Shown: positions 13,940 to 20,261 of the stretch, one piece after another
Layout of the letters: every line of letters begins with the position of its first letter
Numbering within the stretch: position 1 is the stretch's first letter
Assembly: GCA_040905885.1 (NCBI GenBank)
Contig: JBBDQR010000106.1
Coordinates: forward strand, 1 to 26,828
Direction of reading: 5' to 3'
Source of the DNA: JACVRU01 sp040905885
GTDB lineage: Bacteria; Actinomycetota; Thermoleophilia; Gaiellales; Gaiellaceae
DNA length: 26,828 nucleotides
Position numbers and translations under genes: made by a program
The notes under the pieces: model-generated
Databases searched by the model: none
Told to the model about the DNA's origin: nothing
The model's input: the letters and a program-made list of their open reading frames with translations, nothing else

Positions 13940-14557
13940 CTAAGGGCGCGCCGCGAGTTGCCGGCGCACCGCGAGGATCCGCTGGAGCACCGTCAGCCAG
14001 GCGCTGGCCGTGAGCACCACGATCGCCCAGGGCAGCCCGCCCCAGGGCGCGAAGACGAGCCCGCCCGTGATCACGACCACCCGCTCGGCCCGCGAGCCCG
14101 GGCCCACGTCCCCCTTGAGCCCGAGCGCCTCCGCCCGCGCCCTGGTGTAGCTGACGAGGAAGGAGCCCGCGATCGCGGCGATCGCGAGCGCGAGCGCCCA
14201 CTCCATGCCGTCGCGGTGGAAGACGAGCGCGATCGCGCCGAGCATCACGCCCTCGCCCACGCGGTCGGTGGTCGAGTCGATGAAGGCGCCGAAGGGCGTG
14301 CCCTTGCCGCTCTGCCGGGCGAGCGCGCCGTCGAGGATGTCGAGCAGCGAGCCGACCACGAACACGGCCGCGCCGAGCCAGAAGAACAGGATCTCGCCGC
14401 GGTGCTCGAAGTAGACGAGCACGCCGCCCGCCCCCGAGAGCGAGACGCCGAGCGCCGTCAGCGCGTTCGGCGTGACGCGGGTGCGCGCGAGCCCGCTCAT
14501 CGAACGGGTCGCCAGGCGGCGCGCCCCGGACGTGTAGACGTCCTTGACCGAGTTCAC
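13940..14557 (-). CDS. Phosphatidylinositol-phosphate synthase (CDP-alcohol phosphatidyltransferase)
   Basis: A 205-aa membrane enzyme. The CDP-alcohol phosphatidyltransferase motif is complete: DILDGALARQSGKGTPFGAF followed by IDSTTD, the D-x2-D-G-x2-A-R-x8-G-x3-D-x3-D signature that binds the metal and CDP-diacylglycerol. The N-terminal TRVTPNALTALG and about five more membrane helices fit the fold. GDVGPGSRAERVVVI after the catalytic helices resembles the inositol-phosphate-binding stretch of actinobacterial PIP synthases, and ino1, which makes inositol-1-phosphate, lies next door; I therefore prefer PIP synthase to PG-phosphate synthase. The GTG start at 14557 overlaps the stop of the PAP2 gene (GTGA). 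The open frame extends further upstream, but only in antisense to the PAP2 gene. PgsA-type substrate choice remains inference. Confidence 0.85.
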   Translation of the reverse strand: MNSVKDVYTSGARRLATRSMSGLARTRVTPNALTALGVSLSGAGGVLVYFEHRGEILFFWLGAAVFVVGSLLDILDGALARQSGKGTPFGAFIDSTTDRVGEGVMLGAIALVFHRDGMEWALALAIAAIAGSFLVSYTRARAEALGLKGDVGPGSRAERVVVITGGLVFAPWGGLPWAIVVLTASAWLTVLQRILAVRRQLAARP

Positions 14558-15297
14558 GCCCGGGCGGGAGCGACGCGCCCCGACGCCGCGGCCACCGCGA
14601 CGTAGGCGAGCAGGGCGACCGCCGCGCCGGCGGCGATGTCCAGCCAGAAGTGATTCCCCGTCGCCATCACGCAGAAGGCGACCCAGGCCGGCCAGGCGAG
14701 CCAGAGCACCTTGAAGGCGCGGCGCCGCACCAGCAGCGCCATCGTCACGCCGACGATCAGCGAGTCGGCCGCGTGCAGGCTCGGCATCGCCGCGTACGGG
14801 TTCGACGCGAGCTCGACGATCGCGCTGCCGTGGTTGAGTGAGGAGAAGCGCGCCAGGACGTCCACGAAGCCGAACTCGGGGAACATCCGCGGCGGCGCCG
14901 TCGGGAAGGCGATGTAGCCGGCGAGCCCGATCACGTTCGCGGCGAGCACCGTGTTGCGGAAACGGAGGAAGGCCTCGTTGCGGCGCAGGTAGACGTAGAG
15001 CAGCGCCAGGCCGAGCACGGCGAACTGCGAGAGCCAGTACGTCCAGGAGGTCAGCATCTGCAGGAACGACGAGGAGAGCAGCAGGCCCTGAAGCGAGAGC
15101 TCCCACAGCGCGCCGAGCCGCTGCTGAGCGTCGATCACGGCCAGCCCGTTGTCGATCGCCTGGGTCGGCGAGCGGTCGGCCATGCCACGGGCGATCTGGT
15201 AGACGAGCAGGAACCCGAACCAGATCAGCACCTGGCGGGCGAGGTCGGCGTACCCCTTCGGGAGCACGCGGCGGCCGGCTGCGATGACGGCGGTCAC
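14554..15297 (-). CDS. PAP2 superfamily membrane protein (inositolphosphotransferase-like branch)
   Basis: A 247-aa polytopic membrane protein with about six helices. It carries the PAP2 phosphatase or transferase motifs: FPTAPPRMFP, then AAMPSLHAADSLI (catalytic His) and ATGNHFWLDIAAG (second His and Asp). The PTAPPR/PSLHAA/GNHFWLD form is typical of the PAP2_3 branch, which includes Aur1-type inositol phosphotransferases. The 4-nt overlap with PIP synthase and the nearby ino1 suggest work on an inositol lipid: either removing the phosphate from PIP or transferring a phosphoinositol group. That assignment is inference; lipid phosphatase on undecaprenyl or phosphatidic acid is the default alternative. 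The GTG start at 15297 lies 6 nt after a TAGGAT hexamer. Confidence 0.85.
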   Translation of the reverse strand: MTAVIAAGRRVLPKGYADLARQVLIWFGFLLVYQIARGMADRSPTQAIDNGLAVIDAQQRLGALWELSLQGLLLSSSFLQMLTSWTYWLSQFAVLGLALLYVYLRRNEAFLRFRNTVLAANVIGLAGYIAFPTAPPRMFPEFGFVDVLARFSSLNHGSAIVELASNPYAAMPSLHAADSLIVGVTMALLVRRRAFKVLWLAWPAWVAFCVMATGNHFWLDIAAGAAVALLAYVAVAAASGRVAPARA

Positions 15298-15303
15298 CGT
15301 CCT

Positions 15304-15309
15304 ATCCTA
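15304..15309 (-). promoter_or_regulatory. -10 hexamer TAGGAT formed partly by the upstream stop codon
   Basis: On the minus strand TAGGAT ends 6 nt before the PAP2 GTG. Its first three bases are the TAG stop codon of the upstream SPW-like gene. The same hexamer and 6-nt spacing drive YjbQ at 2834, which supports its use as a leaderless promoter. Confidence 0.55.
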
Positions 15310-15681
15310 CGGGTGCTCGGCGGGCGCGGCCACGAATCGGGTCCCGATCGTGGACAGCAGGTGCACGACGCCGACGCCGATGAAGAGGCCCGTCGGAGCC
15401 GCCTCGTCCGAGAAGCCGAAGATGAACGGCGCGGCGACCAGGAAGGCGGCGATCACGACGTCGAGCGCGACGTGCATCGTCGGCGGGACGAGCCGCGAGA
15501 AGCTCGGCCCGGTCTGCGAGGTGGCCGCGACGACGATCAGGATCACGCCTCCTACGACCGCGATCGCCACGGCGGCGTCGGCCTCGAAGCCGAAGATGAA
15601 CGGCGCGGCGATGAAGAACCCGCCGAGGACGTACTCCGCGAGTCCGTGGAGGCGGGCGGAGAAGGGGCCTTGGCTCAGCAT
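15307..15681 (-). CDS. SPW-repeat-like membrane protein with internal duplication
   Basis: A 124-aa membrane protein with four hydrophobic helices that form two similar halves: LAEYVLGGFFIAAPFIFGFEADAA in the first, and LDVVIAAFLVAAPFIFGFSDEAA in the second, each followed by another helix. This internal repeat with an APFIFGF core resembles the SPW-repeat and related small actinobacterial membrane proteins of unknown function. The start is an ATG at 15681, divergent from a methyltransferase gene, with a TAAGCT hexamer 9 nt upstream on its strand. Its stop codon is built into the promoter of the following PAP2 gene. No enzymatic motif is visible; a structural or transport-accessory role would be a guess. 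Confidence 0.75.
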   Translation of the reverse strand: MLSQGPFSARLHGLAEYVLGGFFIAAPFIFGFEADAAVAIAVVGGVILIVVAATSQTGPSFSRLVPPTMHVALDVVIAAFLVAAPFIFGFSDEAAPTGLFIGVGVVHLLSTIGTRFVAAPAEHP

Positions 15682-15690
15682 CGGAGGAGG

Positions 15691-15702
15691 AGCTTATAGC
15701 CT
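15691..15702. promoter_or_regulatory. Overlapping divergent -10 elements around TATA
   Basis: The plus strand reads TAGCCT (15697-15702), 8 nt before the GTG at 15711; the minus strand reads TAAGCT (15696 to 15691), 9 nt before the ATG at 15681, or TATAAG 2 nt earlier. The two share the TATA core at 15695-15698. The only other A/T-rich DNA near here is this core. Confidence 0.45.
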
Positions 15703-15710
15703 CGGTCGGC

Positions 15711-16463
15711 GTGATCTCCTTCGCCGAGTCCTATGACCGCTTCCGGCCGCAGCCGCCCGAGGCGCTGCTCGACCTGCTCGTCCGGCTCGCCGGCGGGGGC
15801 CGGCCGGCGCTCGTCGTCGACCTCGGCAGCGGCACCGGGCTCTCCACGCGGGCCTGGTCCGGCCGGGCGGAGCGCGTCGTCGGCGTCGAGCCCGACGAGG
15901 CCATGCGGGCGGTCGCGGAGGCCCAGGGCGGCGCCGAGTACCTGGCGGGGAGCTCGTCCGCGACGGGACTGGCGGACGGCTCCGCCGACCTCGTCACCTG
16001 CTCGCAGTCACTGCACTGGATGGAGCCCGAGCCGACGTTCGCGGAGGTGGGCCGCATCCTGCGGCCGGGAGGCGTGTTCGCCGCCTACGACTACGACGCG
16101 ATCCCGGTCCTCCATCCCGAGATCGACGCGGCCTTCGACGCCGTGCTCGACGAGGCCAAGGCCCTGCGCGAAGCGACCGGCCGCATCTCCCCGTGGACGT
16201 CGAGCGCGCCGCTCCGCAAGGACGAGCACCTGGGGCGGATGCGGGCGAGCGGGCAATTCCGGTACGCGCGCGAGCTCGTGCTGCACTCGGTCGAGGAGGG
16301 CGACGCCGAGCGCGTGCTGGAGCTGATCGGCTCCTACGGGGCCGTCGAGGTGCACCGCGACCGGCTGTCGCTCGCCGCGCTCGAGGCGACCGCGCGGAGC
16401 GTCCTCGGCGACCGGATGGTGCCGTTCTGGTTCGGCTACCGCGTCCGGATCGGCGTGCGTTAG
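15711..16463 (+). CDS. Class I SAM-dependent methyltransferase
   Basis: A 250-aa cytosolic methyltransferase of the UbiE/type 11 group. The N-terminus FAESYDRFRPQPPEAL is the usual cap before the Rossmann fold; VVDLGSGTGLSTRAW binds SAM (motif I); VVGVEPDEAM is the acidic end of strand 2; SADLVTCSQSLHWME and FAEVGRILRPGGVFAAYDYD are motifs III-IV of this group. The C-terminal half (EEGDAERVLELIGSYGAVEVH) matches the longer members with a lid domain. The substrate is not predictable. The start is GTG, 8 nt after a TAGCCT hexamer; a GGAGGAGGAG stretch lies too far upstream (about 18 nt) to serve as its ribosome-binding site. It ends 10 nt from the convergent VOC gene. Confidence 0.9.
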   Translation: MISFAESYDRFRPQPPEALLDLLVRLAGGGRPALVVDLGSGTGLSTRAWSGRAERVVGVEPDEAMRAVAEAQGGAEYLAGSSSATGLADGSADLVTCSQSLHWMEPEPTFAEVGRILRPGGVFAAYDYDAIPVLHPEIDAAFDAVLDEAKALREATGRISPWTSSAPLRKDEHLGRMRASGQFRYARELVLHSVEEGDAERVLELIGSYGAVEVHRDRLSLAALEATARSVLGDRMVPFWFGYRVRIGVR

Positions 16464-16473
16464 CCGGCGCCGC

Positions 16474-16806
16474 TCACAGCTCGAGGACGTTGCCGTCCGG
16501 GTCCGCAACGTACGCGTACGGAATGCCGGGCTCGTGCTCACCGAGAGCGAGGAGCGTGCCTCCCGCGCGGACGGCGGCGTCGACGGCGGCGTCCAGATCG
16601 GCGTCCTCCGGCAGGGCGAGCCCCACGTGGGGAGGGTTTCGCTCGCCCTCCGGCCGAGCGTCGAGGGCGACGATCCCACCTGCGGGGAGTGCCATGAAGA
16701 CGAGCCGCTCGCCGACCCGAAATGCTTCCCGCGCCCCAAGGGCGTCGCGGTAGAAGCGGGCGGCGCGCTCGGCGTCGGCGACGTGGAGGTGGACGTGGTC
16801 GAGCAC
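16474..16806 (-). CDS. VOC family (glyoxalase/bleomycin-resistance fold) protein
   Basis: A 110-aa single-domain protein of the vicinal-oxygen-chelate superfamily. It begins LDHVHLHVADAERAARFYRDALGA (first metal-binding His and the helix of the first beta-alpha-beta-beta-beta unit) and ends GIPYAYVADPDGNVLEL (the closing PDGNxxEL block with the metal-binding Glu). NPPHVGLALPEDADLDAAVDAA is the second unit. Such proteins usually work as dimers and bind a metal; they include dioxygenases, isomerases and resistance proteins. The substrate is unknown. The GTG start at 16806 lies 7 nt after the moaA stop, so it is probably cotranscribed with moaA; no link to molybdenum cofactor synthesis is apparent. 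Confidence 0.85.
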   Translation of the reverse strand: MLDHVHLHVADAERAARFYRDALGAREAFRVGERLVFMALPAGGIVALDARPEGERNPPHVGLALPEDADLDAAVDAAVRAGGTLLALGEHEPGIPYAYVADPDGNVLEL

Positions 16807-16813
16807 GGGGTGC

Positions 16814-17815
16814 TCAGCCGCCGATGTAGGACATCTCGACCTTCTCGAGCTCCGCGGTCTCGGCGCTGCGGAGCTCCGAGTAGCGGTCGTCGCGCACCCG
16901 CCAAACCGCCGAGATCGCATCCCCGAGCTGCTCGTCGGAGGCGCCGCCGCGGAGCAGCGCGCGGAGGTCGTGGCCGCGGACGGCGAACAGGCAGGTGTAG
17001 AGCTTCCCGTCGGCCGACAGGCGCGCCCGCGTGCAGTCGCCGCAGAAGGGCTGCGTGACGGACGCGACCACGCCGACCTCGCCGGCCCCGTCCGCGTACC
17101 GGTAGCGCCGCGCGACCTCGCCGCGATAGGCCGGCTCGACCGCCTCGAGCGGGAACTCCTCCTCGATCCGCCGCACGATCTCGGCCGCCGGGACGACGTC
17201 GTCCAGCCGCCAGCCGTTGGTGTGGCCCACGTCCATGTACTCGATGAAGCGGAGGACGTGACCGCTGCCGCGGAAGTGGCGCGCCAGGTCGACGATCCCG
17301 TCCTCGTTGACCCCGCGCTTGACGACGACGTTCACCTTCACGGGGGCGAGGCCGGCCTCCGCGGCCGCCTCGATCCCCGCCAGCACCCGCTCCACCGGGA
17401 AGTCGACGTCGTTCATCGCGCGGAAGGTGGCGTCGTCGAGCGAGTCGAGGCTGACCGTCACGCGCGTGAGGCCGGCGTCGGCCAACGCCTGCGTCTTGCC
17501 GGCGAGCAGCGCGCCGTTCGTTGTCAGCGTCAGGTCGAGGGGCCCGATTGCCGCGAGCTTCGCGACCAGGCGCTCGAGGTCGCGGCGGACGAGCGGCTCC
17601 CCGCCCGTGATCCGGATCTTCTCGACGCCGAGCGAGACGAAGGCCCGCGCGACCCGCTCGATCTCCTCGAACGTCAGCAGCGCGCTGCGCGGCAGGAAGG
17701 CGTGGTCGCGGCCGTAGACGTCCTTCGGCATGCAGTAGACGCAGCGGAAGTTGCAGCGGTCGGTGACCGAGATGCGCAGGTCGCGGACGGGACGGCCGAG
17801 GCGGTCGGTCAACAC
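16814..17815 (-). CDS. moaA: GTP 3',8-cyclase MoaA
   Basis: A 333-aa radical SAM enzyme for the first step of molybdenum cofactor synthesis, converting GTP to 3',8-cyclo-7,8-dihydroGTP. It has the radical SAM motif C21-x3-C25-x2-C28 (CNFRCVYCMP), the SAM-binding ITGGEPLVRRD, the second Fe-S site near the C-terminus (CGDCTRARLSADGKLYTC), and the functionally important C-terminal Gly-Gly (SYIGG). The length equals that of known MoaA. The frame is open up to 18094, but the protein begins at the GTG at 17815: VLTDRLGRPVRDLRISVTD is the normal MoaA start, and TACGCT lies 6 nt before it. No other Moco gene is in the window, and the very short leader leaves no room for a Moco riboswitch. Confidence 0.96.
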   Translation of the reverse strand: MLTDRLGRPVRDLRISVTDRCNFRCVYCMPKDVYGRDHAFLPRSALLTFEEIERVARAFVSLGVEKIRITGGEPLVRRDLERLVAKLAAIGPLDLTLTTNGALLAGKTQALADAGLTRVTVSLDSLDDATFRAMNDVDFPVERVLAGIEAAAEAGLAPVKVNVVVKRGVNEDGIVDLARHFRGSGHVLRFIEYMDVGHTNGWRLDDVVPAAEIVRRIEEEFPLEAVEPAYRGEVARRYRYADGAGEVGVVASVTQPFCGDCTRARLSADGKLYTCLFAVRGHDLRALLRGGASDEQLGDAISAVWRVRDDRYSELRSAETAELEKVEMSYIGG

Positions 17816-17821
17816 CGGCCC

Positions 17822-17827
17822 AGCGTA
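17822..17827 (-). promoter_or_regulatory. Candidate -10 (TACGCT) of leaderless moaA
   Basis: On the minus strand TACGCT ends 6 nt before the moaA GTG. Hexamer and spacing are identical to those before the RNA methyltransferase gene at 3618. Confidence 0.55.
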
Positions 17828-18061
17828 GCCCGCGGCGTTGCGAAAGCGAGGACTTCGGACGAGCGGAAGCGGCGCTTCCGCTCGTCGCGAGGCGTTCTTC
17901 CGCCGCGTCTGAGTTGTCCGCCGGCGCCGGCCTCCCAGCGCCGGCGTGAATGTGGTCCGGCGTCGGCACACCGGCACCTGCCCCGTGGCCGAAGCGCGAT
18001 TCACTCGCACGAGAGGCCGCGAGCCGGCTGGCCCAGCGGAAGGAGCAGAGGGAAGGGGGTC
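17828..18061. other. Longest gene-free stretch, upstream of moaA
   Basis: The space between the ends of the moaA promoter and the peptidase T gene is about 260 nt. It contains the hairpin at 17858-17886 and leads into the palindrome at 18062-18091. The remainder is rich in CCGGCG words (for example around 17920-17945 and 17955-17985). Open frames cross it on both strands but show no protein-like pattern. I see no tRNA, riboswitch or T-run terminator. Confidence 0.5.
17858..17886. repeat. Perfect 13-bp inverted repeat with 3-nt loop
   Basis: GACGAGCGGAAGC (17858-17870), loop GGC, and GCTTCCGCTCGTC (17874-17886) form a perfect hairpin. The direct repeat GCGAGG occurs on both sides (17846-17851 and 17887-17892). 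There is no T-run on either strand. It lies 30 nt upstream of the moaA -10, so it could be a U-less terminator for peptidase T transcripts, a protein-binding site, or a repeated palindromic element. Confidence 0.7.
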
Positions 18062-18091
18062 AGCGGGGGAAACCCTAGGGTTTTCCCCGCT
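18062..18091. terminator. 30-nt near-perfect palindrome across the peptidase T stop codon
   Basis: The two halves, AGCGGGGGAAACCC-T and A-GGGTTTTCCCCGCT, pair with only one mismatch pair (a G-T type position), centred on CCCTAGGG at 18073-18080. The centre is the TAG stop codon of peptidase T on the minus strand. As RNA it would form a stem of about 13 bp with a CUAG loop. No T-run follows, so the terminator call is tentative; the stem may instead protect the 3' end. Confidence 0.45.
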
Positions 18092-19346
18092 CACACCAGA
18101 CCTGCGCGAGCTGCACGATCGTCGAGGCGGCGGCTCCCATGTCCGCGACGCAGATCCACTCCCGCCGCGAATGGTAGTCGTGGCCCCCCGTGGAGAGGTT
18201 CGGGCAGGGCAGCCCCCGCTCCGACAGCCGCGCGCCGTCGGTGCCGCCGCGGATGATCTCCCGCTTCGGCTCCATCCCGGCCCGCCGGATCGCCTCCTCC
18301 GCGGCCTCCAGGATCCGCGGGTCGTCGATGTAGCGCTTCATGTTCGAGTACTGGCGCTCGATCGCGACCTCGACCTCGGCTCCGCGGCCGCGCGCGGCCT
18401 CCTCGGCCAGCCTGCGCACCAGCTCGCCGTGGCCCTCGAGCCGGTCGTCGTCGAAGTCGCGGAGGATCAGGATCACCCTCGTCTCCTCGACGTCTCCGGT
18501 GATCTCGTCGGCGTGGACGAATCCCTCGCGCTCCTCGGTCGTCTCCGGCGAGAGCCCGTCGCGCGGCAGCGCCGCCAGGAAGTCGCCCGCGGCCTTGATC
18601 GCGTTCACCATCACGCCCTTTGCCGTGCCGGTGTGCGTGGAGCGGCCGCGGAAGGTCACGATCGCCTTCGTCGCGCTGAAGGTCTCGTCCTCGAGCTCGC
18701 CGCGACGGGCGCCGTCGAGCGTGAAGGCGGCGTCGGCCCCGAGCTTGTCGAGGTCGAGGCGGTCCATCCCGCGCCCGATCTCCTCGTCCGGGTTGAAGAG
18801 CAGCCGGACCCGGCCGTGCTCGAGCTCGGGGTGGCCGACGAGGTACGCGGCCGCGGCCATGATCTCGGCGACGCCGGCCTTGTCGTCCGCGCCCAGCAGT
18901 GTCGTCCCGTCGCTTGTGACGAGCCGGTGGCCGACGTGCTCCTCGAGCAGCGGCATGTCGCGCGGGGTCAGCACCTGGCCCGGGTCGCCGGGCAGCGGCA
19001 GGTCGCCGCCCTCGTAGCTCACGAGCTGGGGCTTGACGCCGGTGCCGGTGACGCCCGGGTAAGTGTCGACGTGCGCCGCGAACGCGAGCGTGGGGATCCC
19101 GCGGTCGACCGTCGCCGGCAGGGTCGCGGTCACGTACCCGTGCTCGTCCAGCTCGACGTCCTCGAGACCGAGCTCGCGGCACTCGTCGGCGAGCAGCTGC
19201 AGCAGGTCGAGCTGCTTCTCGGTCGAGGGGAAGCTCGTCGAGTGGGGGTCGGAGCGCGTGTCGATCCGGATGTAGCGCAGGAACCGCTCGAGGGCGTCCT
19301 CGGCGAGCTCCCTGGCGAGGTCGGAGAGGTAGCCGTCGTCCGCCAT
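18075..19346 (-). CDS. pepT: Peptidase T (tripeptide aminopeptidase, M20 family)
   Basis: A 423-aa cytosolic di-zinc aminopeptidase that removes the N-terminal residue from tripeptides. Metal ligands are in place: AAHVDTYPG (His and Asp), GADDKAG (bridging Asp), NPDEEIGRG (catalytic Glu and ligand Glu), TLDGARRG (Asp) and TGGHDYHSRREW (last His). THTGTAKGVMVNA belongs to the dimerisation/lid domain. The length is right for PepT (about 410 aa). The ATG at 19346 is preceded, 9 nt upstream, by TAGTCT, which overlaps the -10 of the divergent transporter gene. The stop codon sits in the centre of a 30-nt palindrome. Confidence 0.95.
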   Translation of the reverse strand: MADDGYLSDLARELAEDALERFLRYIRIDTRSDPHSTSFPSTEKQLDLLQLLADECRELGLEDVELDEHGYVTATLPATVDRGIPTLAFAAHVDTYPGVTGTGVKPQLVSYEGGDLPLPGDPGQVLTPRDMPLLEEHVGHRLVTSDGTTLLGADDKAGVAEIMAAAAYLVGHPELEHGRVRLLFNPDEEIGRGMDRLDLDKLGADAAFTLDGARRGELEDETFSATKAIVTFRGRSTHTGTAKGVMVNAIKAAGDFLAALPRDGLSPETTEEREGFVHADEITGDVEETRVILILRDFDDDRLEGHGELVRRLAEEAARGRGAEVEVAIERQYSNMKRYIDDPRILEAAEEAIRRAGMEPKREIIRGGTDGARLSERGLPCPNLSTGGHDYHSRREWICVADMGAAASTIVQLAQVWCERGKP

Positions 19347-19355
19347 CGGGCCGTG

Positions 19356-19365
19356 AGACTACCGT
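19356..19365. promoter_or_regulatory. Overlapping divergent -10 elements sharing one TA step
   Basis: On the plus strand TACCGT occupies 19360-19365, serving the EamA transporter whose transcript would have a leader of about 17 nt with AAGGAG. On the minus strand TAGTCT runs from 19361 to 19356, serving pepT with a near-leaderless start. The central TA (19360-19361) belongs to both. Confidence 0.45.
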
Positions 19366-19376
19366 GCGCCCGAAAT

Positions 19377-19391
19377 AAGGAGAACAACTTG
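19377..19391 (+). promoter_or_regulatory. Shine-Dalgarno that sets a TTG start
   Basis: AAGGAG at 19377-19382 is followed after 6 nt (AACAAC) by TTG at 19389. This is the only clear site upstream of the first membrane helix and makes TTG the best start; the next candidate, GTG 19395, is 12 nt away. Confidence 0.65.
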
Positions 19392-20252
19392 CTCGTGCTC
19401 CTGCTCCTGCTGGCGGTGACGGCCGTCTGGGGCGTGACCTTCGTCCAGGTCAAGGACGCGGTCGCGATCTACCCGCTCTTCGCCTTCCTCGCCGTGCGCT
19501 TCGCGATCGCCGGCGTGACGCTCGCGCCCGCGGCGGCGGGGCGCATGCGCGGGAGCGTGCGGGCCGGGACGGTGCTCGGCCTGCTGCTGGCCGCAGGCTA
19601 CGCGCTGCAGACGGCCGGCCTCCAGCGGACGACGGTCTCGGCTGCCGGCTTCGTCACCGGCCTCTACGTCGTCCTGACGCCCGTGCTCGCGCTCGTGCTC
19701 TTCCGCGTGCGGACGGGGCCGGCCGTCTGGGCCGGCGTCGCGCTCGCGACCGCCGGCCTGGCGCTGCTCCAGGGCGTCCAGGCGGGGTCGCCGGCGGGCG
19801 ACCTGCTCGTGCTCGGCGGCGCCGCCGCGTTCGCGCTCCAGATCGTGTTGATGGAGCGCTGGGCGCCGCGCTACGACGTCGTCGGGCTGACGCAGGTGGA
19901 GATGCTCGCCGCCTGCGGCGCCTTCCTGGTCGTCGCGCTGGCACTCCGCGACCTGCCGGTGCCGCGCGGCTGGACGGTCTGGGGCGCGCTGCTGGTCACC
20001 GGCGTCTTCGCCAGCGCGCTCGCCTTCCTCATCCAGACGTGGGCCCAGCGCCGGACGAGCGCCACGCGCGTCGCCGTCGTCTTCGCGATGGAACCCGTCT
20101 TCGCCGGGCTGTTCGGCTACCTGCTCGCCGGCGACCGGCTCGGCTGGCTGGGCTGGGCCGGCTGCGCGGTCATCCTCTGCGGGATCGCAGTCGCCGAGCC
20201 GGCGGCGGCTGGAGTACTCCGGCGCTTTGCGCAACAGCGAGTGTTGCGCTAA
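19389..20252 (+). CDS. EamA/DMT family transporter (first copy)
   Basis: A 287-aa inner-membrane transporter with ten predicted helices in two repeated halves of five, the drug/metabolite transporter layout. Typical motifs are VTAVWGVTFVQVKDAV at the first helix, FLAVRFAIAGVTLAP, the end-of-repeat GLYVVLTPVLALVLFR, and in the second half FAMEPVFAGLFGYLLAGDRLGWLGWAGCAVILCGI. Members export amino acids, nucleobases or drugs; the substrate here is unknown. The start is TTG with an AAGGAG six bases upstream. The last codons and the TAA stop overlap the promoter and inverted repeat of the antitoxin gene that follows after 9 nt. A second EamA gene lies 0.9 kb downstream. Confidence 0.9.
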   Translation: MLVLLLLLAVTAVWGVTFVQVKDAVAIYPLFAFLAVRFAIAGVTLAPAAAGRMRGSVRAGTVLGLLLAAGYALQTAGLQRTTVSAAGFVTGLYVVLTPVLALVLFRVRTGPAVWAGVALATAGLALLQGVQAGSPAGDLLVLGGAAAFALQIVLMERWAPRYDVVGLTQVEMLAACGAFLVVALALRDLPVPRGWTVWGALLVTGVFASALAFLIQTWAQRRTSATRVAVVFAMEPVFAGLFGYLLAGDRLGWLGWAGCAVILCGIAVAEPAAAGVLRRFAQQRVLR

Positions 20253-20255
20253 GGT
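20227..20255 (+). promoter_or_regulatory. Promoter and operator of the toxin-antitoxin operon
   Basis: A -35 TTGCGC (20227-20232) and a -10 TAAGGT (20250-20255) are 17 nt apart; the ATG at 20262 follows the -10 by 6 nt. A perfect inverted repeat, GCGCAACA (20229-20236), 5-nt spacer, TGTTGCGC (20242-20249), fills the space between the two boxes. This is a good candidate for autoregulation by the antitoxin. The TAA at the start of the -10 is the stop codon of the upstream transporter. Confidence 0.65.
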
Positions 20256-20261
20256 TGCGGC

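Noticed and set aside
17900..18060. tRNA or small stable RNA in the longest intergenic stretch
   Set aside because: No T-loop GTTCRA sequence, no cloverleaf pairing and no conserved RNA signature could be found; CCGG-rich words explain the apparent pairing.
17816..18074. Moco riboswitch upstream of moaA
   Set aside because: The TACGCT hexamer 6 nt before the moaA start leaves no leader, and I see no Moco RNA motif in the gap.
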